From positions 930,001-994,000 of the forward strand of contig LT598467.1 in assembly GCA_900074745.1 (NCBI GenBank): DNA of 64,000 nucleotides, written 5' to 3'. This stretch comes from Lachancea mirantina (taxonomy: Eukaryota > Ascomycota > Saccharomycetes > Saccharomycetales > Saccharomycetaceae). Position 1 is the first letter of the stretch. The number at the start of each line of letters is the position of its first letter. Positions 19,480 to 28,019 of the stretch are shown piece by piece. The notes beneath the pieces are model-generated. The model was not told the DNA's origin. It worked only from the letters and a program-made list of their open reading frames with translations, and searched no databases. Position numbers and translations under genes: made by a program.

Positions 19480-21375
19480 TCATATGCCAAAAAACCTCAT
19501 CACCTCTTTCTTATCCTTTGCCTCCAATGCCTTCTTCAGTAGCAACAACTGCGTAATCTCGCTCATGTTTATCTCGTCTCTTATCAATTCTGTCGTTGCA
19601 ACATTGCATAGTTCTTTGAAGTCCCAATGCTTTTTGAGATTGCTATTTCCGAGCGAAAAGTACAGTAGCGAAGAGATATCCTTCATGGTCGATGAACCCA
19701 CAGCAGGTGTTGCGGTTATCTTGTCTACTAGCTTTTCTTGCTCATTAAAATACAACTGTCTTTGCGCATTTCGAGCGCGATAGATTTTATCTATGAAATC
19801 AAGCTTTATTGACTTCTCAGGCAGTCTGACTATTGCGGAATCTGTATTGGTCTTTTTCTCTTTGATGACTTCCTCTGTCAAAGGGACTGCGATTTCATCC
19901 AATTTCACATCAATATCTCCGTCATTAGGAATGGCGCCCATAACATCGGTATGCAGAAATTTTTGGTTTCGAATGAGTCTTCTTCTTTTATTCTTGATCA
20001 GGTCATTTGCATGTAACGGGCAGCTCCATCTACTGCCCAAATTTTTGAAAGAGGCACGCGGCACATCGGGCAGACAATCGAGATGCCAAGGTGTAGAACA
20101 ATAATCGCAAGTCATTATCAGCCGTTCGTCCTCAGGATGGTCCACTGTACCCATCTTGGATTGACGGCAATTGTAACATACCAGCAACTTGTTGTTTTCT
20201 TGATCAATATGCAGCTCAGGGTTGAATTGATCCATTTTTGTCAGACTCTGGCCATAAGGAGCACCAAACAGTTGCTTTTCGTTTAGCGGCTCCTTAAGAG
20301 AATCGTCCGTGTATTCGCCATGATTCCCTGTATGAACGTTAACAAATGTGCTATCTCGCAGAGAATGCGATAATTGAAACTGTCTTGGATTTGCCTTTTC
20401 CAACCTAAAGAGAAGCTTCCCGAAAAGAGAAGAGCCCTGGGCCTCTCTTAGATCAGCCAAGAACTCTTTCTCCAATTTATTAGCAGAACTTTTGTTAGGG
20501 CATTTCATCTTGAATTGGCATTCGGTGCAAGACCAATCCCCCTCTGGCAAATTGTCCGCATCCAAAGGAGGATTACAGCACGCGAAATGAAAAGATTTAG
20601 GACAAGTGTCGCAGCACAAGAAAACACCTGGCTGGAGACAGCTGGCACAAAAGTCTTCGTTTTCAATCACGGCATCTTGGTCAAGAGTCGAAGCGGCTAT
20701 CGTCTTCTGATTCGTTATGGAATTTTGGCCGAAGAGTTTGTTCTCTTTGGCTGAGGTTGCCTTGATTTTGGTGTGCAAAGGAAAGTGCCTTGGCTTGGGT
20801 CCCGGTCGCTTTCTATTTTGCCTGTTTTCTTTGTAAATGTCCTTGGGCTTTATTTTATCACGTAGTTGGCTCAGGGAGGTTAGTTTCTCCGAGCGAAGAG
20901 TTAGAAGACCGTCTTTATAAGACACCCCTCGGCTTATACTGCCCGATTTCTGGGGAGTGGACTTCGCAGTATTTTCCGCACTTTTTCTATGATTCCAAAA
21001 GCATTCTTTCTTTACTTTATCTGGTGGCCCCGAGCTCAAGGGAAGTCCAGTGACTCCATTAACAGGGTCGGTTGCTTTCGGTTCGTTGAAGGTCAAATGA
21101 CCATCTCCGGACCATTCCAAAACTTCTTTTGCGGGCAAATCGTCCGACGAAACCTCATCATACTCATTTGCCACAGGGAGGATCCCAGGACGCTTATTGT
21201 TGAGAAAGTCATCGACAGGTATAATCTTGCGCTTTTTCAAGTTGTAGTCAACATTCAGCGAAGCAGACCTTTTAGGACGTCTAGAGCCTACGTCTTGAGT
21301 CGAATTCGGTTCTGACAAGGAATTGGCCGTGCTGGACCTACTTGGAGCAGAGCTGGGAGTTGGGGATTTGTCCAT
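19480..21375 (-). CDS. RCO1: Rpd3S histone deacetylase subunit Rco1
   Basis: The 631-residue protein is the PHD subunit of the Rpd3S deacetylase, which with Eaf3 recognises Set2-methylated H3K36 and suppresses cryptic transcription inside genes. The first PHD finger is at about 243-286 (CASC, CCDTCPKSFHFAC, WSCTEC). The Sin3-interacting region follows. A second, atypical PHD lies at about 399-454 (CYNC, CDYCSTPWHLDC, WSCPLH). An N-terminal basic segment (RRPKRSASLNVDYNLKKRK) resembles the S. cerevisiae protein (684 aa). The ATG at 21375 starts MDKSPTPSS. The codons just before it are open but contain no ATG. It is one of three chromatin-complex subunits in the window, with SNF5 and RSC4. Confidence 0.95.
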   Translation of the reverse strand: MDKSPTPSSAPSRSSTANSLSEPNSTQDVGSRRPKRSASLNVDYNLKKRKIIPVDDFLNNKRPGILPVANEYDEVSSDDLPAKEVLEWSGDGHLTFNEPKATDPVNGVTGLPLSSGPPDKVKKECFWNHRKSAENTAKSTPQKSGSISRGVSYKDGLLTLRSEKLTSLSQLRDKIKPKDIYKENRQNRKRPGPKPRHFPLHTKIKATSAKENKLFGQNSITNQKTIAASTLDQDAVIENEDFCASCLQPGVFLCCDTCPKSFHFACCNPPLDADNLPEGDWSCTECQFKMKCPNKSSANKLEKEFLADLREAQGSSLFGKLLFRLEKANPRQFQLSHSLRDSTFVNVHTGNHGEYTDDSLKEPLNEKQLFGAPYGQSLTKMDQFNPELHIDQENNKLLVCYNCRQSKMGTVDHPEDERLIMTCDYCSTPWHLDCLPDVPRASFKNLGSRWSCPLHANDLIKNKRRRLIRNQKFLHTDVMGAIPNDGDIDVKLDEIAVPLTEEVIKEKKTNTDSAIVRLPEKSIKLDFIDKIYRARNAQRQLYFNEQEKLVDKITATPAVGSSTMKDISSLLYFSLGNSNLKKHWDFKELCNVATTELIRDEINMSEITQLLLLKKALEAKDKKEVMRFFGI

Positions 21376-22886
21376 GGGAGACACTGGTGTGTGGAACGCC
21401 TTGCAAATAAAAAAAGATGCTCAAAGTGGGAATTTGGCAAGCAAAAACCGAGTCTTTTTTCCAAAAAAGATGAAACTAGGAACGGCCTCGTGCACAAAAA
21501 GGGTCTTATCGTTCGACCAGCGATAAATTGGGAACGTTAAGTAGCCGTTAGATTCAATGATGAGTGTGCTGGAGGAATCACTTTCTCAGCGTCGTGGAAA
21601 TGCTTGCTGAACAGCCAGAGACGTGGGAAAAAAAATTAGAAAACCAATAAAACCAACTGTTTAGTGCAAGCGGTGATTGCGCGTCTGGATAGATAAACCG
21701 CAGTGAGTGGCCAGCCGTTAAAATTGGCCTTTTCTTGTTTATTAGCGAGTTTCTATAAGTTATGTGATCTAATGCTGGAATTGTGAATAAAGCCGTTGAT
21801 TGATGCTGAAAAGTAAGTTCGTGGAGAGTGATTTTACCCACAGATATCGACATTGTCCTTGGAATGGAACAGTGAATGAGCGATATTTGCCTACACGGGC
21901 GAACTTTCCTCCTTGTTCGTGGGATTCCATGCTCATCGTCTTTGCTTCTTTTCCTGTCTTTTAAAATTTTGGTTTCAGACGCATTATTAGGATGCGACGA
22001 AAAACGAAATATCTAAAAACCAGTCCAAATGGTGTCTTAACGTTGAGTTGACCAATCAGACCCGGCATGGGCTCATAGGGTGTTGGTAATAGTCGTGGCC
22101 ATGCGGCGGTTTGTACATATCATGTTCTGACCACTATGTCACGTGATTTCAAGCATGGAAGTCACCAATTTTGAAAACGAGCAGTTACATAAGAGCAGAA
22201 GGGCTGATGTGGCCAGCGAAAACCCCAGATGTCGGTCTCTAAGTACTGCATCCCACAGAAGGTAGCGAAGTGGCCCGGAATACTCCATTGTGGTAAAGAA
22301 ATGATTTCAAGATTTCGGAATTTCATATCCGTCTGTAGTGATAGAAGCAACCTCGGAAATCGGCACTGGTTCACGAATTTACGAATCAGGCGAACGCCGT
22401 CTCTTCTCGCGAGCTTTATTTTCAACACATACTTGACCAATAGTCATTTAGCCTATTGTAATTGAGAAACACTGGGCTTGTCTAAAAACGTCAGTTGAAA
22501 TCTTACTGGACTTTCGTCGCATATCCGCCGGATTTTGGAAATCGTTTTTTACGGTTATCATATGTCCACTTAATTCCGCGATTTAGGGCTTAACCCGTAT
22601 CTCACTGCGTACATGAGTATTCGTGCGTCACTCACCGATCAAGTCTGTAATAACTACGCAAACCGTCTGGAGCTCATTGGCAGGCAGGGGGAGAATAGAT
22701 TCGCTTCTGATGTACGTACACAGTGATTACTCTATTAGGAATCTCAGTGCGAGGCCAGTGAGCACCCGTGCACCACTGTCCGAGATCTTTCACAGCCATC
22801 AACTACTATCACACCTGCTCTCTACTCGATCAAAGCGTTCATTGATAGCGAAGAAATACTACAATCACCACCAGCACACAGCCGCC
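21376..22886. other. Divergent RCO1-PDCD5-homologue intergenic region
   Basis: This 1.5-kb gap lies between two divergent starts, longer than two ordinary yeast promoters need. It contains a CACGTG box at 22140-22145. No open frame in it resembles a protein and I recognise no tRNA or snoRNA boxes. A non-coding RNA cannot be excluded by eye. Confidence 0.45.
22138..22147. promoter_or_regulatory. Cbf1-type CACGTG box
   Basis: The sequence GTCACGTGAT fits the RTCACRTG consensus for Cbf1, also known as centromere element CDEI. No CDEIII-like element follows at the expected distance, so I read it as a promoter site rather than part of a centromere. Confidence 0.45.
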
Positions 22887-23441
22887 ATGGATTCCGAATT
22901 ACAAGCTATTCGCGAAGCAAGACTCGCAGAACTCAAGAAACATTCCGGCCAAGACCCAGGCTCTGCTACTCAAAGGTATGTAAGTTTCCGTTGCACCTTT
23001 CCTAAACGCACTGCAATTTCATCTGCTTGATTCGTTTTTTCGCCATTCTCATGTACACCCGCACGATGAGAAGTTGGAACACCCGTGCACCCTATTGCAT
23101 CTCATCGCCATTTCTCGAAACTAACCCCTACCATCTACAGACCCGCAGGCGAGTCTGTCGCAGCGTTTCTCGAACCGCTTGCGCTCGAAAGGCTCTCGCG
23201 AGTTTCGCTGGTACGGCCCGACAGGGCTCGTGCCGTCGAATCGTACTTGCAACAGATGGCCTCGAGAGGTCAAATCAGCCAAAAGATAACAGAAGCAGAC
23301 GTTGTTCAAATTCTGAACGGTATTGCCAGAGACGAAAAAAAGAAGAACGATACCAAGATCATCTTTGATCGCCGTGAAACCGTCGCCGACTCTACAACGA
23401 TCGACCCTCCGGACTCCGAAGATGACGACTTTTTCGACTAG
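22887..23441 (+). CDS. SDD2: PDCD5-family DNA-binding protein (YMR074C homologue), two exons
   Basis: Exons 22887-22975 and 23141-23441 join to a 129-residue protein starting MDSELQAIREARLAELKKHSG. The second exon continues with FLEPLALERLSRVSLVRPDRARAVESYL, the conserved core of the PDCD5/TFAR19 family, and ends in an acidic DDDFFD. PDCD5 proteins form a small three-helix bundle; in eukaryotes they are linked to cell-death signalling and chaperonin binding, and the yeast role is poorly defined. The S. cerevisiae relative (145 aa) starts and ends the same way but, as I recall, has no intron. The joined Arg codon (AG|A) keeps the frame. It lies next to RCO1, as on chromosome XIII. Confidence 0.93.
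22976..23140 (+). other. Predicted intron in the PDCD5-family gene
   Basis: The 165-base intron has a canonical GTATGT donor, an AACTAAC branch sequence at 23119-23125 and a CTACAG acceptor ending at 23140. Branch-to-acceptor distance is about 16 bases. Without splicing, the first exon frame runs to a short unrelated end at 23030. Confidence 0.9.
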
Positions 23442-23744
23442 AGCACTATATACGAAAAGCGTGTTTTCGCATGGAACTGCCCTAATAGGCAATTTTTCCG
23501 GCACCAATGAAGCGTTTACCATTATCCGATCCACTCCGCCTACAACCTTTATCCAGATAGGCAAGGCTCATTTTCGAGCTGGTATCGGATCGATAAGCAA
23601 CAGTACTGCCATGAATAGAAGTGCTAATCGCGCTTAGATCGATTGTTTTTGCAGCGTTAACGAAAAGTATTTAAGCAGTGGTGGTTTTCTCAGTGTAAGT
23701 AGTGTATAGGGACAGCTCAAGGATCAGCGACAGAATAGTACAAA
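23442..23744 (+). promoter_or_regulatory. Amine oxidase promoter region
   Basis: The 303 bases before the amine oxidase contain a TATTTAAG element at 23669-23676, 69 bases before the ATG, and a GATAAG motif at 23592-23597. GATAAG is the binding core of the GATA factors Gln3/Gat1 that activate use of poor nitrogen sources, which would suit an amine-degrading enzyme. A single site is weak evidence. Confidence 0.4.
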
Positions 23745-25805
23745 ATGACATCCAAATTGCACATCTTCGACCCAGTAACAGACACTGAAATAAGAACCAC
23801 AGCGAAATTGCTGAAGGATCGGTACGGTGAGAGTCGTTTACATTTCATTCAGATCGACCGTTTGGACCCCCCAAAAAAGCAAGCACTCCAATATTTGGAC
23901 ATTGAACGTCACGGCCACGGAACCTTGCCTTACATTCCCAGAAGAACGTATGCGTATTTTTATCTCGACGACAAGATGCCTTTGTACAAGGCGATTGTCA
24001 ACGTTTCGGACCGCAGGATTGTCGCTTCTCAGGAGACCCCGGAGGGTACCGTGGGACCTTTACTTCCGGATGATGTTGCCGAACTTGAGGTCGCGGTGAT
24101 GAAGCATCCGGTTGTGCTTGCGGAAATCGCCAAACTGAAATTGGACTCGGTCTCGTACGACCATCCGAGATTGGGGAAAATCGGCTACGAAGTCGTTTGT
24201 GAGCCTTGGATGTACGGTACAGACTCGCCTCACGACAAAATCCCCATGATCCAGGCGTACATGTACATGAAACTGGCGCATCCTGAGGCAAACCACTACT
24301 CGATTCCACTACGGTTTTCCCCAGTTTTTGAATACTTGACTCACAAATTTGTGAGAATGGATTACTTGCCCGCCGGTGCTGACGAGAAATTCGTTCAGGA
24401 CACGTTGCCTTACGCGCCATTGGGGACTGTCGAGTATCATCCAGAAGTCATCGAGGACACTTCCGTTAGAGAAAACTTGAAGCCTCTCATCATTTCGCAG
24501 CCTGAAGGTGCGTCTTTCACCGTCGACGGCTCCAAAATCACCTGGCAGGGCTGGGAATTCCGCGTTGCGACAAACGTCAGAGAGGGTTTCGCCCTTTACG
24601 ACGTATTCTTTAAGGGTAGATCTCTGTTTTACCGTGTTGCGTTGAACGAAATGACCGTACCTTACGGTGACGGTAGACCTCCTTTCCACAGAAAGCAGGC
24701 CTTTGATTTGGGAGACTGTGGATTCGGAAACACTGCAAATTCGCTCGCTTTGGGGTGTCACTGTCTCGGAGTCGTCAAATACTTGGACACCAGAAGAGCT
24801 GACAACAAAGGTAACCCTGTCCTGATCCCATCTACCATCTGTATGCACGAGCAAGACTACGGTCTCTTGTATGTGCACAAGAACTACAGAACGGACCACA
24901 CAGTGACAACCAGAAGAAGAGAGTTTGTCATTCAAACTATCGCAACTGTGGCTAATTACGAATACATTGTGAACTTAATTTTCGATCAAGCAGGTGCCAT
25001 CACCGTGCAAGTCAGAGCCACTGGTATTTTGTCGACCATGCCCAACGACGAAGGAAACGTCACTGATTTCTCTACCATTGTCGGACCCGGTGTGACGGCT
25101 CCTTTCCATCAGCATTTGTTGTCCTTCAGATTCGACACTAGAATTGACGGTGACAATAACACCGTGGTCTACGACGATTATGTTCCTATGGAAGAGAATC
25201 TTGCGATCAACAAATACAATGTAGGATTCCGTCAGGAAAGAACCATTATGGAAAAATCCGGTTTCGTTGATCAGTCTCCATTTACCAACAGAACTTATAA
25301 AGTCATCAATGAGAATTCTATCAACCCAGTCACTTTGAAGCCTGTCGGGTACAAGTTCGAAATGCCTGCCAAACAGATGATCATTGCATCGCCAGCGTCT
25401 TACAACGTCAAGAGAGCTACATATGCAACCAAGCAACTATGGGTCACCAAATACAAAGATGACCAGCTATACGCCGCGGGTGAATTTACCAATCAATCTC
25501 AAGTCGATTCAGGTCTTTCCGTCTGGGCAAACGGTGAAGACAGTGTAAGAAACACCGATACAGTGGTTTGGGCAACTTTGGCGTTAACACACCCTCCTGT
25601 CACTGAGCAGTTCCCCGTCATGACTTCAGATTTCCTACAATTCCTGGTTACTCCTGCATCTTTCTTCACTAAAAACCCTGCTCTGGACGTTCCACTCGCC
25701 AACAACAATTTTAACAAATCAGTTTACTACGAAGATGCTCAGAAGGCTGCTGGATGTCCTTCCTCTTCTTCCTCGGCTGGCTCTTGTTGCAAGAGCAACG
25801 TTTAA
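23745..25805 (+). CDS. AMO1: Copper-containing primary amine oxidase
   Basis: The 686-residue enzyme oxidises primary amines to aldehydes, releasing ammonia and hydrogen peroxide, so a yeast can use amines as nitrogen source. The cofactor site T-V-A-N-Y-E-Y places the tyrosine that becomes topaquinone at residue 405, the same number as in the Ogataea (Hansenula) polymorpha enzyme. The likely catalytic base is the Asp in AFDLGD (about 321). Copper ligands are the two His of FHQH (455, 457) and a third in LALTHPPVTEQFPVM near 620. The C-terminus, SAGSCCKSNV, is not a classic PTS1, and I see no clear PTS2. S. cerevisiae lacks this gene; here it sits between two chromosome XIII-track genes, YMR074C and IRC21. 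Confidence 0.95.
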   Translation: MTSKLHIFDPVTDTEIRTTAKLLKDRYGESRLHFIQIDRLDPPKKQALQYLDIERHGHGTLPYIPRRTYAYFYLDDKMPLYKAIVNVSDRRIVASQETPEGTVGPLLPDDVAELEVAVMKHPVVLAEIAKLKLDSVSYDHPRLGKIGYEVVCEPWMYGTDSPHDKIPMIQAYMYMKLAHPEANHYSIPLRFSPVFEYLTHKFVRMDYLPAGADEKFVQDTLPYAPLGTVEYHPEVIEDTSVRENLKPLIISQPEGASFTVDGSKITWQGWEFRVATNVREGFALYDVFFKGRSLFYRVALNEMTVPYGDGRPPFHRKQAFDLGDCGFGNTANSLALGCHCLGVVKYLDTRRADNKGNPVLIPSTICMHEQDYGLLYVHKNYRTDHTVTTRRREFVIQTIATVANYEYIVNLIFDQAGAITVQVRATGILSTMPNDEGNVTDFSTIVGPGVTAPFHQHLLSFRFDTRIDGDNNTVVYDDYVPMEENLAINKYNVGFRQERTIMEKSGFVDQSPFTNRTYKVINENSINPVTLKPVGYKFEMPAKQMIIASPASYNVKRATYATKQLWVTKYKDDQLYAAGEFTNQSQVDSGLSVWANGEDSVRNTDTVVWATLALTHPPVTEQFPVMTSDFLQFLVTPASFFTKNPALDVPLANNNFNKSVYYEDAQKAAGCPSSSSSAGSCCKSNV

Positions 25806-26011
25806 GTATATTATATTCTTATTATTTTTTGACATACAAGCAATCATATTCTATTTAAAGCGATTTTAGTAGTCTTGGAGCAGTAGAGTTGATTTTATAA
25901 GGAATCTTAAAATTGATCACGTCCCTTGAGAACTGCCGTCAATCTGCTTGTAGCTTGTCATACAGTTATCAAAGTTTCTATTCCTTACTCTCTAAATCTA
26001 CGTCCATCTCA

Positions 26012-26206
26012 ATGTCAGTACATGATTTGGAAACATTAAATTTGCCCACCATTGAAAAATTCCGGAACTCGAGGAACAGATCATCATTAGAAAGTAAAAG
26101 GTTACATGTACTATTAAAGAGAACGTTCAATCGAGACAAACAAAGGGCCATCGCTGGATCGTACATCAAGCAATTGGCTTTTCGACTGATACTGCAATAT
26201 GAATAA
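26012..26206 (+). CDS. Candidate small protein overlapping the IRC21 start
   Basis: An ATG-initiated frame encodes 64 residues, MSVHDLETLNLPTIEKFRNS onward, rich in Arg, Lys and Leu with an amphipathic helical look and ending RLILQYE. It uses ordinary codons for this region. Its stop codon (26204-26206) overlaps the IRC21 ATG (26199), giving an 8-base overlap in another frame. I do not recognise a family. It may be a real short gene, an upstream ORF of IRC21, or chance. The 206 bases between the amine oxidase stop and this ATG hold only AT-rich terminator-like sequence. Confidence 0.35.
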   Translation: MSVHDLETLNLPTIEKFRNSRNRSSLESKRLHVLLKRTFNRDKQRAIAGSYIKQLAFRLILQYE

Positions 26207-26795
26207 TGACACCGATAAAGCTGATTTTAAAAAACCCGACCTTTCTCTGACCAATGCAACAAGGTTACGTCCGTCTGTGCCGCGACGATTGATGGTACCA
26301 CAACAAACTCAGAATTTCAATGCTCCTTCACAAGCTGGATGTTCAACACTTGCATCTGGTGGTTACCGGCAGAAAGTGGCGCTGAAACCTGGCCACAGTG
26401 CATTGGACTGGCATGAACTTTCTACAACCAAGGGCCAACGTGGACAACTTTTGACCGGTGTCTCTGATTTTGTCCATAGCGCACGAGCAGAACAATTGAA
26501 TCATTCTCAGACCATCGACAGAGTAAGAAACGGTGTGCCCCCTTTCATAATAAATCCGCCTTTAAAAATTGACAAGATTGAACTCGCTAAACACAACACG
26601 CCCGATGACTGTTGGTGTGCCATCAAACAAAGAGTATATTGTCTTACACCCTACTTCGATTTCCACCCGGGTGGAAAAGACATATTACTGAAATCTTGTG
26701 CTGGCAAAGACGCTACCGTTTTTTTCAACAAATATCACAGATGGGTCAATGTAGAACGACTGCTCGGAACCTGTTGTATTGGAGTGTTGGTTTGA
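26199..26795 (+). CDS. IRC21: Cytochrome b5-domain protein Irc21
   Basis: The 198-residue protein has a cytochrome b5-like heme-binding domain in its C-terminal half (about residues 122-198). The segment DDCWCAIKQRVYCLTPYFDFHPGG supplies the first axial His in the HPGG motif, and the KYHRWVN region supplies the second. The N-terminal 120 residues are low in structure and include a motif ending VPRRLMVPQQ. S. cerevisiae Irc21 (201 aa) has the same design; its loss raises Rad52 foci and alters drug sensitivity, with the redox partner unresolved. The first ATG (26199) is used here, but a later ATG could serve if the overlapping small ORF is translated. It converges with the IXR1-like gene. Confidence 0.9.
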   Translation: MNNDTDKADFKKPDLSLTNATRLRPSVPRRLMVPQQTQNFNAPSQAGCSTLASGGYRQKVALKPGHSALDWHELSTTKGQRGQLLTGVSDFVHSARAEQLNHSQTIDRVRNGVPPFIINPPLKIDKIELAKHNTPDDCWCAIKQRVYCLTPYFDFHPGGKDILLKSCAGKDATVFFNKYHRWVNVERLLGTCCIGVLV

Positions 26796-26990
26796 AAAAG
26801 GTGATAAATACAATAGAATCATATTTCAATTAGTACATAGACCCTTAGGTGCTCACAAGAAATTTATCCAACCGTTGAGCCAGTGAAATAAATGGTTAGA
26901 TATAAGAATTAATATTAGAAAAAGTTAGGGCCCTTTTTTGCCACGTAAAACTCAAACCGCTGCTCAAACTCTTGTGCGAGCTCTCACGAT

Positions 26991-28019
26991 TTACTCAGTA
27001 CCTTGAGGTCTGCCTGCATCGGCAGCAGCTTCTTCTGGATACTGTTGTTCCCATTCCCTTAGCTTCTTCTTGTAAGAATTGGTGTATTGTTGTTTCTCGT
27101 CTGCGGATAACGAACGCCATCTCTCGCCAATTAGCTTTGTTATTTCGATAAGATCCTTATCGGGGTTGTCACGAACAATTTGAGGTCTGACTTCTTGGGT
27201 GAACTGGATGAATGGGCCCGAAGGTCTCTTTGGAGGCAAAGTAGATTCGTATTCCTTTCTTGCAATCCGGTATTTCTCCCAGTTCGCCTTGAACTTTTCG
27301 TGGTATGGCTTTTTGTCCTCATCCGTCATCTCTTTCCATTTGGCTGAAGCCAATTTTGATAGCTCAGGTACTTTTGCATCTGGGTATTGTCTGATCAATT
27401 CCTCTCTCACATCCATTGAGAACAGGAAATAGGCTGACGAGGGACGCTTGGGACCTTGCTTTTTCAATTGCTTCCGCTTCTCAATCCTGCTTTGTGCGGT
27501 AGACAGCTTCTTCGTAAGAGGCTGTCCCACGTGTAATTGAAGCTGTTGGGTAGGTTGAGTCATTGCCGGATGGGTCATCTCCATCATCGAGGGCGTGTTC
27601 ATGGCTGCGTGGAAAAATCGCTGTGCGGGCTGGTTCATCATAGCTGCGGCCATGGCGGCGTTGACCGAGTGCGCACTCGCGTTGAACGCGTTGTTCAAGA
27701 CGTTGGCGACCTGTCTCTGGCCGAACTGCGCGAGAAAAGAGTTGAACATCGCGTCAGAAAACTGTTGCTGTTGCTGCTGTTGCTGTTGTTGAGGATTCTG
27801 TAAATGTACCGGCACTTGTCCGTAGAGGTCCTGCTGTACCGAACTTTCTGCTGGAGGAGGTTGCGACGTATGACCCAAATGTGTCTTAGGTTTCACGTGG
27901 TGTTGCTGTGTTTGTTGCGTTGCCTGTTCTAGTTCCTGGTACGGCAGTAGCTGATCTTGTAGACTTGTAGCGTTGGGATGTCCAGTAGCTGTGGTCTCAG
28001 GAGGAGAGATTCCCGTGTT
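26991..28019 (-). CDS. IXR1: Two-HMG-box DNA-binding protein, IXR1/ABF2 ancestor-type
   Basis: Two HMG boxes lie in tandem at the C-terminal side (KRPSSAYFLFSMDVREEL and KRPSGPFIQFTQEVRPQI mark their starts). A run of 10 Gln precedes them, with Met/Gln/Ala-rich sequence between. Ixr1 is a hypoxic-gene repressor that binds bent and cisplatin-modified DNA; Abf2, its duplicate partner in S. cerevisiae, packages mitochondrial DNA. The polyglutamine and length favour the Ixr1 type. The frame continues upstream into NTGISPPETTA, which resembles the S. cerevisiae Ixr1 start (MNTGISPK, from memory). No ATG is in frame until 27749, after the Gln run. The true start is unresolved: 252 residues from 27749, or about 340 with a near-cognate start. 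Convergent with IRC21, as on chromosome XIII. Confidence 0.85.
   Translation of the reverse strand, partial: NTGISPPETTATGHPNATSLQDQLLPYQELEQATQQTQQHHVKPKTHLGHTSQPPPAESSVQQDLYGQVPVHLQNPQQQQQQQQQQFSDAMFNSFLAQFGQRQVANVLNNAFNASAHSVNAAMAAAMMNQPAQRFFHAAMNTPSMMEMTHPAMTQPTQQLQLHVGQPLTKKLSTAQSRIEKRKQLKKQGPKRPSSAYFLFSMDVREELIRQYPDAKVPELSKLASAKWKEMTDEDKKPYHEKFKANWEKYRIARKEYESTLPPKRPSGPFIQFTQEVRPQIVRDNPDKDLIEITKLIGERWRSLSADEKQQYTNSYKKKLREWEQQYPEEAAADAGRPQGTE
27762..27791 (-). repeat. CAA/CAG polyglutamine tract in the IXR1-like gene
   Basis: Ten consecutive Gln codons, a mix of CAA and CAG, lie ahead of the HMG boxes. S. cerevisiae Ixr1 has longer Gln runs in the same area, as I recall. Confidence 0.9.
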
